A DNA stretch of 64,000 nt from an uncultured Clostridia bacterium (GCA_928721565.1 OV788638.1:1426001-1490000), one strand, 5' to 3'; shown: positions 47,961-57,564, numbered from the stretch's first letter. The notes: generated from the letters alone by a model not told the origin. Translations and numbers: made by a program.

Positions 47961-49360
47961 TATCCAATTGCCCCCTCTAACTCTAGATTTATTAAATTAT
48001 TCATTTCAACTGCATATTCTACTGGTAATTCTTTTGAAATTGGATATGCAAATCCCCTTACAATCATTGCTTTTGCGTCTTCCTCTGATAATCCTCTTGA
48101 CATTAAATAGAATATTGCTTTATCACTAATTTTTCCTATTTTAGCTTCGTGTGAAAATTCTACTTCATCTGTTCTAATGTCATTAACAGGTATTGTATCA
48201 GATCTTGAAATATCATCTAACATAAGTGATTCACAACTTACACTACATTTTGAATTTTTAGCATTTTCATTTATTCTTACTAATGCTCTATAAGTACATG
48301 CTCCACCATCTTTTGAAATTGATTTTGAATTTACTACAGATGATGTATTTGGTGCATTATGGATTACTTTAAATCCAGTATCAAGGTTTTGTCCTCCACC
48401 AGCAAATGTTATTCCTGTATATTCAGTTTTTGCATTTTCTCCATTTAATATGCTCATTGGATATAACATAGATACTTTTGATCCAAATGAACCTGTTACC
48501 CAATCTATTTGTGCATTTTTTCCTACTATTGCCTTTTTAGTATTTAAGTTCATCATATTTTTTGACCAATTTTCTATTGTTGAATATCTTAAATATGCAT
48601 TGTCTTTTACATATAATTCAACACATCCTGCATGTAGATTTACTTTATTATATTTAGGAGCAGAACATCCTTCTATAAAATGTAAACTTGCACCTTCATC
48701 TACTATTATTAATGTGTGTTCAAATTGACCTGATTCTGGTGAATTTAATCTAAAATATGATTGTAAAGGAATATCTAATTTCACTCCCTTTGGCACATAT
48801 ACAAATGAACCTCCTGACCATACTGCTGCATGTAATGCAACAAATTTGTGGTCACTTATTGGAACACATTTCATAAAATGTTCTTTTACTATTTCTGGAT
48901 AATCTCTTACAGCTGATTCCATATCTGTATAGATTACTCCTTGTTTTATTAAATCTTCTTTCATACTATGATATACTACTTCTGAATCATATTGAGCTCC
49001 AACACCTGCTAATGATGTTTTTTCAGCTTCTGGTATTCCTAATTTATCAAATGTGTCTTTTATTTCTTCTGGCACATCTTCCCACGAATTATTTAAATTT
49101 GTTTTAGGTTTTACATATGTTGCAATTTCATCCATTTTTAGTTCTGATAAATCTGGTCCCCATGTTGGAAGTTCTAATTTTTTGTACATTTCTAATGCTT
49201 TTAGTCTTATTTCTAGCATCCAGTCTGGTTCATTTTTTCTTTTTGATATTTCTTCTACTATTTCTCTGCTTAGACCTTTTTGCATTTTGAATTCATAGTC
49301 ATCTTGATTTTTTATGTCATATATATTTCTATTTATTTCATCTATTTGAGTTTTAGCCAT
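47960..49360 (-). CDS. sufB: SufB Fe-S assembly protein
   Basis: A 466-residue scaffold subunit: GLSREIVEEISKRKNEPDWMLEIRLKAL near the N terminus, FMKCVPISDHKFVALHAAVWSGGSFVYVPKGV, EGCSAPKYNKVNLHAGCVELYV, and SCESLMLDDISRSDTIPVNDIR near the C terminus. The conserved Cys of the last block is present. It receives sulfur and iron for cluster assembly in the SufBC2D complex. Located between sufC and sufD, overlapping sufD by one base. Confidence 0.96.
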   Translation of the reverse strand: MAKTQIDEINRNIYDIKNQDDYEFKMQKGLSREIVEEISKRKNEPDWMLEIRLKALEMYKKLELPTWGPDLSELKMDEIATYVKPKTNLNNSWEDVPEEIKDTFDKLGIPEAEKTSLAGVGAQYDSEVVYHSMKEDLIKQGVIYTDMESAVRDYPEIVKEHFMKCVPISDHKFVALHAAVWSGGSFVYVPKGVKLDIPLQSYFRLNSPESGQFEHTLIIVDEGASLHFIEGCSAPKYNKVNLHAGCVELYVKDNAYLRYSTIENWSKNMMNLNTKKAIVGKNAQIDWVTGSFGSKVSMLYPMSILNGENAKTEYTGITFAGGGQNLDTGFKVIHNAPNTSSVVNSKSISKDGGACTYRALVRINENAKNSKCSVSCESLMLDDISRSDTIPVNDIRTDEVEFSHEAKIGKISDKAIFYLMSRGLSEEDAKAMIVRGFAYPISKELPVEYAVEMNNLINLELEGAIG

Positions 49361-49375
49361 TAGTTTTTCCTTCCT

Positions 49376-50116
49376 TTATTTTTTATATTGTGCATATCCT
49401 GTTTCTTCAATCTCTTCAGCTAATTCAGCTGTTGAAGTTTTTACAATTTGTCCATTTACTAAAACATGTACATAATCAACTTTTAAATGATTTAATATTC
49501 TTGTATTATGAGTAATAATCAATACTCCATTATCATCATTTTTAAACATTTCGATACCTTTAGAAACTATTTTTATAGCATCAACATCAAGTCCTGAATC
49601 TGTTTCATCTAATATTGCAAGTTTTGGATTTAATACAAGCATTTGTAAAATTTCATTTTTCTTTTTCTCTCCACCAGAGAATCCAACATTTAAGTTTCTT
49701 TCAATTAATTTTGGATTCATACTTAATTCTTCTGAGTATTTTTTTACAGTATCTTTAAATTCAAATATTTTAACAGGTTTTTCTGTTACTTTATTTTTTG
49801 CATATTTTAAGAAATTCATTGTTGAAATTCCAGGTATTTCTTCTGGTAATTGGAATGACATAAAAATTCCTTTTTTAGCAATTTGGTCAGTACTTAAATC
49901 ATTTATATTTTCTCCTTCAAATTCTACTGAACCACTTGTTTTTGTGTATTGTGGATTATTTAATATAACATTTGCAAGTGTTGATTTTCCTGCACCATTT
50001 GGTCCCATTATTACATGAACTTCACCTTTTTTAATATTTAAGTTTAATCCTTTTAAAATTTCTTTTTCTCCTGCATTAACATGTAAATCTTTTATTTCTA
50101 ATAATTTGTCACTCAT
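49376..50116 (-). CDS. sufC: SufC ATPase
   Basis: A 246-residue ABC-type ATPase. Walker A is MGPNGAGKSTLANVI, the signature is NVGFSGGEKKKNEIL, Walker B is PKLAILDETDSGLD, and the H-loop is IITHNTRIL. The SGGEKK signature and DETDSGLD are SufC-specific. It drives conformational change of SufBD. First structural gene of the suf transcript, 4 bp after the DtxR-fold regulator gene. Confidence 0.97.
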   Translation of the reverse strand: MSDKLLEIKDLHVNAGEKEILKGLNLNIKKGEVHVIMGPNGAGKSTLANVILNNPQYTKTSGSVEFEGENINDLSTDQIAKKGIFMSFQLPEEIPGISTMNFLKYAKNKVTEKPVKIFEFKDTVKKYSEELSMNPKLIERNLNVGFSGGEKKKNEILQMLVLNPKLAILDETDSGLDVDAIKIVSKGIEMFKNDDNGVLIITHNTRILNHLKVDYVHVLVNGQIVKTSTAELAEEIEETGYAQYKK

Positions 50117-50120
50117 CTTA

Positions 50121-50576
50121 CTATTCCTTTCTTGTTTTTGATGTTCTTTTTACACAACATCTACATTTTTCTTGGTTTATATCATAATTACAATTTAATT
50201 CTCTAAATCCTAAAACATTATGCACATATTTTGCTAATTTATTTATGGTTTCATCTGTTATTGTAAGTTTTATTTTTTCTGCTTCCTTTTTTGCTGATTC
50301 TTCATCTAAATTTAGTACGTCTTTTAAAAATAAATAAACAATATCATATGCTTCTAATATTTTTTGTGCTAGACTTTCTCCATCTTCTGTTAATTCTATT
50401 GTTCCATAAGTTTCATATTTTACTAACTCTTCTTCTTTTAAATTGTTTAATGCTTTGTTTACACTTGGTTTTGAACAATTCATTTTATTAGCAATATCTG
50501 TTACTCTTATGTTTCCATTTTGCTTTTGGAGTACATACATTGTTTTTAAATATTCTTCTAATGCTTTTGATATCAT
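50121..50576 (-). CDS. DtxR-fold regulator with C-terminal Cys cluster, head of the suf operon
   Basis: A 151-residue regulator. The N-terminal winged helix (IRVTDIANKMNCSKPSVNKALNNL, then LVKYETYGTIELTEDG) and the helical dimerisation region match DtxR/MntR proteins. By my alignment to Bacillus MntR, four of the six metal ligands are replaced (Lys, Tyr, Lys, Leu at the positions of E11, H77, E102, H103). Instead the C terminus has Cys129, Cys138, Cys140 and Cys141 (CX8CXCC), plus Cys34 in the HTH. This suggests sensing of a cluster or thiol state instead of free Mn/Fe. Start chosen at 50576 for its GGAG site. A palindrome overlaps the promoter. Confidence 0.82.
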   Translation of the reverse strand: MISKALEEYLKTMYVLQKQNGNIRVTDIANKMNCSKPSVNKALNNLKEEELVKYETYGTIELTEDGESLAQKILEAYDIVYLFLKDVLNLDEESAKKEAEKIKLTITDETINKLAKYVHNVLGFRELNCNYDINQEKCRCCVKRTSKTRKE

Positions 50577-50644
50577 ATCTTTCTCCTTTTTCTGCAATAA
50601 ATTGTCATATCGAAATAATTGGACTTTTTGACAACTTATAGCAG

Positions 50645-50664
50645 ATGTTAACTACGGTTAACAT
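50645..50664. promoter_or_regulatory. palindromic operator of the suf operon
   Basis: A perfect inverted repeat of 8-bp half-sites (ATGTTAAC and GTTAACAT) separated by TACG. It overlaps the -10 box and the transcription start of the suf promoter, the place for a repressor. The adjacent DtxR-fold regulator is the natural candidate. Confidence 0.78.
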
Positions 50665-50691
50665 TATAATATGGAAATAACATTTTGTCAA
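50663..50691 (-). promoter_or_regulatory. consensus sigma-A promoter of the suf operon
   Basis: Minus-strand TTGACA (50686-50691), 17 bp, TATAAT (50663-50668): perfect consensus, so a strong promoter that would need repression. The leader to the regulator ATG is about 80 nt. Confidence 0.88.
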
Positions 50692-50701
50692 TAGATAACA
50701 T

Positions 50702-50731
50702 AAAAAACTAGAAGTTTTTACCTCTAGTTTT
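50702..50731 (-). terminator. terminator of the alpha/beta hydrolase gene
   Basis: A perfect 9-bp stem (AAAACTAGA / TCTAGTTTT), 10-base loop, with a T-run following on the minus strand. The TAG stop of the hydrolase gene is in the stem. Confidence 0.78.
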
Positions 50732-51707
50732 CTACTTTATCAATAAATTCAAAAATCTTATTATAATAAATCTCTGGCTCTTTATATTTTGAATCTGTAT
50801 GCCCAGCACCACTAATAATTAATTTATCTTTTATGCAATTAGCAGAATTATACAAAGACTCACACATACTTTCTGGAACAAAATCATCTTTGTCACCATG
50901 TATAAATAAAATTGGTATTTTACTATTTTTTACTTGTTCTAATGCAGATGCCTTCTTTATATTGTAACCTGCTCTTACTTTTGCAACAACTTGAAACATA
51001 TTCAAAACTGGAAATGATGGTAATCCAAATCTTGCTTTTGCTTCTGATGCAAAAATATCCCAAACTGAAGTATAACCACTATCAGCTATAATTGCCTTTA
51101 CATTTGAGGGCAATTCATCTCCAGATGCCATTAATACAGTTGCAGCTCCCATTGATGAACCATGTAATATGATTTTGGCATTAGGATTTTCTGTTATAAT
51201 CAAATTAATCCAACATTTCAAATCATCTTTATCAAGCCAGCCCATTCCTACAAAGTCTCCATCACTATCAGCACAAGCTCTCATGCTTGGAATTAATACA
51301 TTATACCCTTTGGCTGAAAAATGCTCTCCTATTGTCAACACTGATTTTGGCTCTGCCCTATATCCATGTAAAATAATTGCCCAATTTCCACTATCTTTGT
51401 CTGTTATATATTCTGTTCCTCTTAAAGTAACTCCATCATTAGCTTGTATTTCAACCTTTTGATTTATTATATTATTAGCCCAATTTTGAGCAGATTCACT
51501 TGCTGATTTTCGATTATCTTCTATAAGTTGCTCATCTTCACCTAATACTTCTATTTTAGAATCTTCTTTTATTTCTCTATTTCCACCATCACCACTTCTT
51601 GCAATGGCATAATTAACAAAATAGTTTCCTATTCCCACTGTTAATAACACTCCTATTAAAATAATTGCAACTATTATTATTGCCAATACTTTCTTTATTC
51701 TGTTCAT
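50724..51707 (-). CDS. membrane-anchored alpha/beta hydrolase
   Basis: A 327-residue protein with an N-terminal membrane helix (about residues 7-30) and an alpha/beta-hydrolase domain. The oxyanion region is ILHGYRAEPKS, the nucleophile elbow is LHGSSMGAATV near residue 185, the acid is likely in HGDKDDFVP and the His in SGAGHTDSKY near the C terminus. Looks like COG1073 esterases/peptidases facing the outside. Substrate unknown. Single gene with its own terminator. Confidence 0.85.
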   Translation of the reverse strand: MNRIKKVLAIIIVAIILIGVLLTVGIGNYFVNYAIARSGDGGNREIKEDSKIEVLGEDEQLIEDNRKSASESAQNWANNIINQKVEIQANDGVTLRGTEYITDKDSGNWAIILHGYRAEPKSVLTIGEHFSAKGYNVLIPSMRACADSDGDFVGMGWLDKDDLKCWINLIITENPNAKIILHGSSMGAATVLMASGDELPSNVKAIIADSGYTSVWDIFASEAKARFGLPSFPVLNMFQVVAKVRAGYNIKKASALEQVKNSKIPILFIHGDKDDFVPESMCESLYNSANCIKDKLIISGAGHTDSKYKEPEIYYNKIFEFIDKVEN

Positions 51708-51770
51708 ATTAAATTTCCTCCAATTCCATTTATATCATAAAATCAGAGGAAATATAACTAAACTGACTCT

Positions 51771-52793
51771 TTATTCCAATTGTTTTATATCATCTTTAGA
51801 TGCTAACTGATTTATTATAGTTACTGTTCCACATACAATGTTAAGCAAATAGAAGTTTATTCCTCTATTTAATAGTACAGCACTTTTAATCATATTTTGC
51901 GGATAAATATTTCTAAATATTTCGATAAATGCACCTTCTGTAACTCCAACAGCTCCTGGAGATGGTATTCCAGAAACAGTTCCATATAGTACTGCTTGCA
52001 TTGTTACTATTTCTATTATATTATGTTCTGCAAATCCTAATGCTCTATATGTGCAATATGTAACACTATAATATGCCATATACTGTACTAGTGTAGTAAG
52101 TATTGTTCTAAAAATCAATCGTTTATTATTTTTTATATAATCTGCACTGTTTTGGTATTTTGACAATGTATCTTCAAGCTTTTTCTTCTTGTCTTCTATA
52201 TTTCTTATTCTAAACAATTTTAATATTTTTATTGCAAAATTTATTAAAGCTCTTGACATTTTTTTTGAGAATATTCCGACTAGCAATAATGTTAATGCTG
52301 TTAAATTTAATAATATTCCTATTGTAAATAGAATAATTAATGTTTTGTTCATATATTGATAATTTATCATTACACTAAATAATGCTAATCCAATTGTTAC
52401 AATTTGCATACTTGTTAAATTTATCAATAATGCTAATGTTGAATTCGCAACAGATATATGATTTTTATGCATATAATAAATTTGCATTGGCTGACCACCA
52501 CTTGCTGCAGGTGTAATTGCACTAAAGAAAAATCCTATTAGTGCATATTTTATATTATTTACAAATGTTGATTTTTCACCTAATGCTTTTAATGTCCTTG
52601 ATATATTTATGGCCTCACATATTACATACATTGATACACATAAAATTCCAATTAGTACAAATTCTATTTTTGCTGATTTTATTATATCAAATACATCTAA
52701 TAAATTTTGGTCTTTTAATAATATATAAAATGTTAAAACAATTAAAAACATAAATAGCAAAAAATTTAATATCATTTTTTTTTGTTTCTTCAT
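51771..52793 (-). CDS. flippase-like membrane protein (LPG synthase TM-type)
   Basis: About 340 residues with eight membrane helices. GFFFSAITPAASGGQPMQIYYM and GTVSGIPSPGAVGVTEGAF are the two conserved glycine/proline loops of the MprF-type transmembrane domain family (PF03706 type, UPF0104). Without the C-terminal aminoacyl transferase domain, members act in lipid or polysaccharide transport; which one is unclear here. The ATG at 52793 is chosen because GAGGAG lies seven bases before it. Confidence 0.85.
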   Translation of the reverse strand: MKKQKKMILNFLLFMFLIVLTFYILLKDQNLLDVFDIIKSAKIEFVLIGILCVSMYVICEAINISRTLKALGEKSTFVNNIKYALIGFFFSAITPAASGGQPMQIYYMHKNHISVANSTLALLINLTSMQIVTIGLALFSVMINYQYMNKTLIILFTIGILLNLTALTLLLVGIFSKKMSRALINFAIKILKLFRIRNIEDKKKKLEDTLSKYQNSADYIKNNKRLIFRTILTTLVQYMAYYSVTYCTYRALGFAEHNIIEIVTMQAVLYGTVSGIPSPGAVGVTEGAFIEIFRNIYPQNMIKSAVLLNRGINFYLLNIVCGTVTIINQLASKDDIKQLE

Positions 52794-52884
52794 TTTTTCT
52801 CTCCTCAATCTTTATCGTATTTTATCACATTCAGATAATAAGTACAACACAATCTATATATCTTAATAAAATTTTAAACTTTTA

Positions 52885-52913
52885 TTGACTAAATTATAAT
52901 ATGTTTGTATAAT
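52885..52913 (+). promoter_or_regulatory. sigma-A promoter of the 452-residue unknown gene
   Basis: TTGACT (52885-52890), 17 bp, TATAAT (52908-52913). Transcription would start near 52920, so the upstream in-frame ATG at 52905 cannot be the start; the one at 52944 is used. Confidence 0.8.
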
Positions 52914-52943
52914 ATTTATATAAACGAAAGAAAGGTGATACTA

Positions 52944-54302
52944 ATGAGTTTAATAGACAAGATTTTTAATAAAGAAGAAAAGAAAAAAGAAATCAAACTT
53001 CAACAAGGAGTTAATACTGTACAAACAGTTATAGAAGAAAGTGAGTCTCAAAAAGAAGCTGCTCGTAAAGCCGTAAATGCTGCAATAGAAGAAATTCAAA
53101 CTCATCCTGAAATGCCAGTAGGTGAATTTATGAAAAGACTTCAAAAAAATACGGATTTATCTGATGCCGATTTAGTAAAAATAATAAAACAGCTACCTGA
53201 TGTAAAATCTGAAGAGGCAACTGTTGCTGCAGTAGAAGCAACAGATTTATCATCTCCTAAAATAGCAGAAATTTTAGAAGAAACACCTATTAGTCCAAAT
53301 GCAGCCCAAAAAATTGCTAAGCAAATTCCTGATGAAGATATAAAAAAAGAACAACAAGCAAAAATCGAAAAAGAATTAGAAGAGCGAGAAAGACAAAAAG
53401 CTATAGAAGAAGAAAACAAACTTCTTAAAGAATTATCTCATATTTATTCAACCTGTGATGATATAAGTGACTCTAATTTAGCTCCTCAAATACAGAAATT
53501 TAATATTACTTTAGCTACTTTAACACCAAATATAAAGTCTAAATTATTAGATATAATAGCCAAAAGAACAGCTTTAGATTGTATGAAATATGGTGGACCT
53601 AAAATATCAACATTATCAACAATTATGTCTGTAAATGAGGATTTATTGGCTGATATGTTTGATGCAAATTTACCAAAATTGGCTTTAAAAGAATACAAAA
53701 ATCTAAAAGAAAGCTATGATCAAGAAGGTAAACCATACCATGAATATGGTCAACTTCAACAAAAATATGTGCAAGAACAATTACTAAATTATCTTGCTAA
53801 AAAATCAGCACGAACATTTGATGATATAGGTGATTTTAATATTCCTCAAACAGGACGCTTTTCACAATTAAGTACTGAGGAAAGAAATTTCTTTATAAAT
53901 AAAATTAAAACATTTTCAAAAAGCTCTCTTGATCAATCAGATGAGTCAATGCTTATTAGACAATTAAATGGTAATTCTACATTAAATTTACAAAACTTAA
54001 ACAAAATATTGGAAAAAATGTCTCCAAAAGAAAGAGATATTACAATGCAACGAATATCAGATTTGTTAAAATCAAATCAAAATGAGCCTAAATCTAAGTC
54101 TATGGCTCAAAGAGAAATAGATCAAAACATTGAATATATGAATTCTAAAATAAGGCAACTACCTTCTTCTCAGCAATTGATTGCAACTAAAGCTATTTGT
54201 AATGCTCTTGATCAACAACAAGAATCAATTAAACTTTTACATAAAAATACTTCTGCTCAATCTAATTCTACAAATTCAAGTAATGACGAATTAGATAGAT
54301 AA
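52944..54302 (+). CDS. unknown helical protein with coiled-coil stretch
   Basis: A 452-residue soluble protein, not recognised. It is almost entirely alpha-helical by composition: a Lys/Glu-rich N terminus, repeated short helical units about residues 40-130 (patterns such as LVKIIKQLPD and AQKIAKQIPDED recur), a strongly charged coiled coil about 133-160 (KEQQAKIEKELEERERQKA), and a C-terminal Gln/Ser/Asn-rich region. Start supported by AAAGGTG. It has its own promoter and terminator. Could be a scaffold or heat-repeat-like protein; no function assigned. Confidence 0.75.
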   Translation: MSLIDKIFNKEEKKKEIKLQQGVNTVQTVIEESESQKEAARKAVNAAIEEIQTHPEMPVGEFMKRLQKNTDLSDADLVKIIKQLPDVKSEEATVAAVEATDLSSPKIAEILEETPISPNAAQKIAKQIPDEDIKKEQQAKIEKELEERERQKAIEEENKLLKELSHIYSTCDDISDSNLAPQIQKFNITLATLTPNIKSKLLDIIAKRTALDCMKYGGPKISTLSTIMSVNEDLLADMFDANLPKLALKEYKNLKESYDQEGKPYHEYGQLQQKYVQEQLLNYLAKKSARTFDDIGDFNIPQTGRFSQLSTEERNFFINKIKTFSKSSLDQSDESMLIRQLNGNSTLNLQNLNKILEKMSPKERDITMQRISDLLKSNQNEPKSKSMAQREIDQNIEYMNSKIRQLPSSQQLIATKAICNALDQQQESIKLLHKNTSAQSNSTNSSNDELDR

Positions 54303-54350
54303 TAAAAAAAGTCAACTGTTATTTATTATTTTACAGTTGACTTCTTTTTT
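54303..54350. terminator. bidirectional terminator
   Basis: An 11-bp perfect stem (AAGTCAACTGT / ACAGTTGACTT) with a 13-base loop, followed by CTTTTTT on the plus strand and A-rich sequence before it that gives T on the minus strand. Serves the unknown gene and the methyltransferase gene. Confidence 0.85.
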
Positions 54351-55236
54351 ATTTTTTATATATTTTGGCTACGAAAAATCCTTCATATAATTCTGTTGGC
54401 GCAATACAAACAGTTCCATCAATTCCTACTGGTAAAGTTGGTATCTCACTATTTATTTTTATTGGAACAATTTCAACTTTTCCAGATTTTATTATCTTTT
54501 TCAATATTTCTTCGTTTTCCTGTTTTAATATAGAACATGTTGAATATATGATTTCTCCACCAGATTTTAATATTTTTATTGCTTTTCTTAATAATTCTTC
54601 TTGTGTTTTGCTTGACCTTTGCACCAATTCTTTAGAAAATCTATCATCAAATATATTTGCTGTTCCGCTTCCACTACATGGTGCATCCAATAAAATTTTG
54701 TCAAACGAAAAATAATCACTTAATTTTCTTGCATCTTCTGCCATAATGTTTACACAAGTTACTCCTTGTTTTTGTAAATTATATTTTAGTCTTTCTGCTC
54801 TTATTTTATTTTTCTCACAAGCTGTTATAAATGCCTTATTTTCTGTTATAGCTGCAATTTGTGTTGTTTTTCCTCCTGGTGCAGCTGCCATGTCTAATAT
54901 ATTTTCTCCTTTTTCTGGTTCTAAAATAATTGGTGGCAACATTGATGACAAACTTTGCAAGTATATTTCTCCATTCTCATACATTTCTGTTTTTCTTATT
55001 TCGTCTTCCCTTGCACTTTCTATTATTATTGCATCTTTATACCATCCTATTTTTCTAAATTTGATATTATTTTTTATTAATTGTTCTTCTATATCTTCTA
55101 CTCTAGTTTTTATTTTATTTGCACGTAATGTTACATATTTTTGCTTTGTATATCCATCTAATATTTGTTTTGTTATTTTTTCTCCATACTGTTCTGTTAA
55201 CATTGTAATTAAAAATTGTGGTATCTGTTTCTCCAT
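54349..55236 (-). CDS. NOL1/NOP2/Sun-family rRNA cytosine-C5 methyltransferase
   Basis: A 295-residue SAM-dependent enzyme: SAM motif I in LDMAAAPGGKTTQIA, motif IV with catalytic Cys in LLDAPCSGSGTANI, and the second Cys in IIYSTCSILKQENE. The N-terminal NusB domain of RsmB is missing, so it is closer in size to RsmF-like or short Sun proteins. It would methylate a cytosine in rRNA (or tRNA). AGGAGG precedes the start. Confidence 0.88.
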   Translation of the reverse strand: MEKQIPQFLITMLTEQYGEKITKQILDGYTKQKYVTLRANKIKTRVEDIEEQLIKNNIKFRKIGWYKDAIIIESAREDEIRKTEMYENGEIYLQSLSSMLPPIILEPEKGENILDMAAAPGGKTTQIAAITENKAFITACEKNKIRAERLKYNLQKQGVTCVNIMAEDARKLSDYFSFDKILLDAPCSGSGTANIFDDRFSKELVQRSSKTQEELLRKAIKILKSGGEIIYSTCSILKQENEEILKKIIKSGKVEIVPIKINSEIPTLPVGIDGTVCIAPTELYEGFFVAKIYKK

Positions 55237-55282
55237 TTGTCCTCCTATTTATATATATTAAACATTTGTTAATCATTATGTA

Positions 55283-57487
55283 TTATAACATATTCTGACA
55301 ATCTTTACAATATGGACATCTTCTGCATTCTCTTTTGTTTTTCTGACTAGTTAGGAAGTTTGATTTTACTATAGAAAGTATAACTATTGCTAATGCTATA
55401 ACTATTATCAAATTAATTCCTAATTGATTTATAAGTGTTGCTAAACACCATGCCAATGTTATTTGAAATGCAACTACTCTTCCAGTTTTGCAAGCACTAC
55501 CTAGTTCTTTTCTCATAGCTCCAATTGCTCCAAAACATGGTGCGCTAAATAAATTAAATACCATAAATGCATATGCTGATGATGGTGTAAAAAAATTAAA
55601 TATCTGTGACTCTAAAAATTGATTTCCACTTTCTACATTTTGAGAAAAACCTGCAATTACTGACATCGAAGATATTACCTGTTCTTTGGCAACTAATCCC
55701 TGTATAACTGAAACTGTTGCTCCCCAACTATTCACTCCTAGTATTGGGTAAAATATCCAAGATATAGTTTTTCCAATTAAAGCTAATATACTATTTTCTA
55801 TATCTATTCCATATTCTAATTTTATTGAAAATGATAATAAAAACCATATTATTATAGAACATATAAGTATCACACTACCAGCTCTCTTAAAAAATGCAAA
55901 TGTCTTGTCAAATACATCTCTTGCTACATATTTAGCATTCGGAATCTTGTATTCTGGAAGTTCCGAAATATATGTACTACTTGTATTTTTATATATAAAT
56001 TTTTTCATTAAAATTGCACTTGCTATTATTATTATTATAGATAAAAAATATAATGAAACTGAAATGAGCCCTGAATTCTGCTTAAAAAAGCAGCCTGAAA
56101 ATAGTGCTATTATTGGTAGTTTTGCACTACACGGTATAAATGGAGCAAGTATGGCTGTCATCTCTCTTTCATCTTGATTTTCTATTATTCTTGTCCCCAT
56201 AATTGCTGGCACACTACATCCTGTCCCTACTATAAACGGTATTAAACTTTTTCCGCTCAAACCTATTTTTCTAAATATCTTGTCCAAAAGCAATGCAATC
56301 CTTGACATATAACCTGTTGTTTCTAATATAGCTATGCATGTAAATAATATCATTAATTGTGGTACAAAACTGATAACAGTCCCGACTCCAGCTATTATTC
56401 CATCTACAATTAAACTATTTAACCACTCTGCTATTCCTATTTTTTCTAACAATTCTTTTATCATTTCTCCAAATATTTTAATATTTTCTCCTATAAAGTC
56501 CACTGTAAACTTTCCTACTACACCTACTGATAAATAATATACCAAAAACATTATAATAATAAATATCGGAATCGCTAGCCACCTGTTTAGAAAAATTTCA
56601 TCTAATTTGTCAGATATATTTCTCTTAGGAATTTGCTGATGATGGTTAAATTCTGAATCTTGATTAAATTTACGAACAACTTGAGGTTTTATTTTTTCAA
56701 TAAATGCATATCTTTCTGTTGCAATAACTTCTTCTAAATCAGTATCATATTGTTTTAATAAATCATCTAGAATATTTTTTATATTATTAGCACTAAAACC
56801 TATAAAATCAGATTTATCAAATCTGGCATCACATTCTAACAATTTAATAGAAACAAATCTTTTATGTCTGCTGTTACTTATTAAATTGTTTTTAATTTCA
56901 GATATAGCCTGTTCTAATTTTGCATCATAAATATATAAATCACTTGTATAATTACCATAACCAGTTAATAGACTTATTCCATCATTCTTTATATCACTAA
57001 AACTAGGCTGTCTATGTAACTCTTTAATTAACTCATCCACCCCCTCCCCATTTAATGCAGATATTTTAACAACTCTTGTCCCTAATATCATTTCCAACTT
57101 ATGTTCATCAATCTCAAAGCCCTTCTTCTCTAGCAAATCAATCATATTTAATGCAATAATAACTTTACAATCTAACTCTAGCAACTGAGTTGTCAGATAC
57201 AAGCTCCTCTCAAGAACATTAGCATCAACAATATTAATAATAACATCCGGATTTTCATCAAAAATGAACTTTCTAGAAACCTCTTCTTCCACACTATACG
57301 GACTTAGAGAATATATACCTGGCAAATCTGTTATCTCACAAGCCTCTTTCTTAAACTCCTTTATTATACCAGTTTTTTTCTCTATAGTAACTCCTGGCCA
57401 ATTACCAATTTTAGCATTCATTCCAGTTAATAAATTAAACAACGTAGTCTTCCCACTATTTTGATTTCCAACTAAAGCAACTTTCAT
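55283..57487 (-). CDS. feoB: FeoB ferrous iron transporter
   Basis: A 734-residue inner-membrane transporter. N-terminal G domain: G1 GNQNSGKTTLFN, G3 DLPGIYSL, G4 ALNMIDLL, then a GDI-like helical region and two Gate-type membrane halves (about residues 300-690) with GTVISFVPQLMILF and GTGCSVPAIMGTRI. The cytoplasmic C terminus ends with a Cys ladder, CRRCPYCKDC. It imports Fe2+ in anaerobes. It is preceded by feoA with a 77-bp gap holding two ACCGGT repeats. The start has an AGGTAG-like ribosome site. Confidence 0.96.
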   Translation of the reverse strand: MKVALVGNQNSGKTTLFNLLTGMNAKIGNWPGVTIEKKTGIIKEFKKEACEITDLPGIYSLSPYSVEEEVSRKFIFDENPDVIINIVDANVLERSLYLTTQLLELDCKVIIALNMIDLLEKKGFEIDEHKLEMILGTRVVKISALNGEGVDELIKELHRQPSFSDIKNDGISLLTGYGNYTSDLYIYDAKLEQAISEIKNNLISNSRHKRFVSIKLLECDARFDKSDFIGFSANNIKNILDDLLKQYDTDLEEVIATERYAFIEKIKPQVVRKFNQDSEFNHHQQIPKRNISDKLDEIFLNRWLAIPIFIIIMFLVYYLSVGVVGKFTVDFIGENIKIFGEMIKELLEKIGIAEWLNSLIVDGIIAGVGTVISFVPQLMILFTCIAILETTGYMSRIALLLDKIFRKIGLSGKSLIPFIVGTGCSVPAIMGTRIIENQDEREMTAILAPFIPCSAKLPIIALFSGCFFKQNSGLISVSLYFLSIIIIIASAILMKKFIYKNTSSTYISELPEYKIPNAKYVARDVFDKTFAFFKRAGSVILICSIIIWFLLSFSIKLEYGIDIENSILALIGKTISWIFYPILGVNSWGATVSVIQGLVAKEQVISSMSVIAGFSQNVESGNQFLESQIFNFFTPSSAYAFMVFNLFSAPCFGAIGAMRKELGSACKTGRVVAFQITLAWCLATLINQLGINLIIVIALAIVILSIVKSNFLTSQKNKRECRRCPYCKDCQNML

Positions 57488-57504
57488 ATTCTACCTCCAG
57501 ATCA

Positions 57505-57555
57505 TTTGGGACCGGTTCTCTTTTGCGCCATGTTCATTTGGGACCGGTTCTCTAA
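57505..57555. repeat. ACCGGT dispersed repeat pair between feoA and feoB
   Basis: Units start at 57508 and 57540, 32 bp apart, filling most of the gap between the two co-transcribed genes. Confidence 0.85.
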
Positions 57556-57564
57556 CGATCACTT

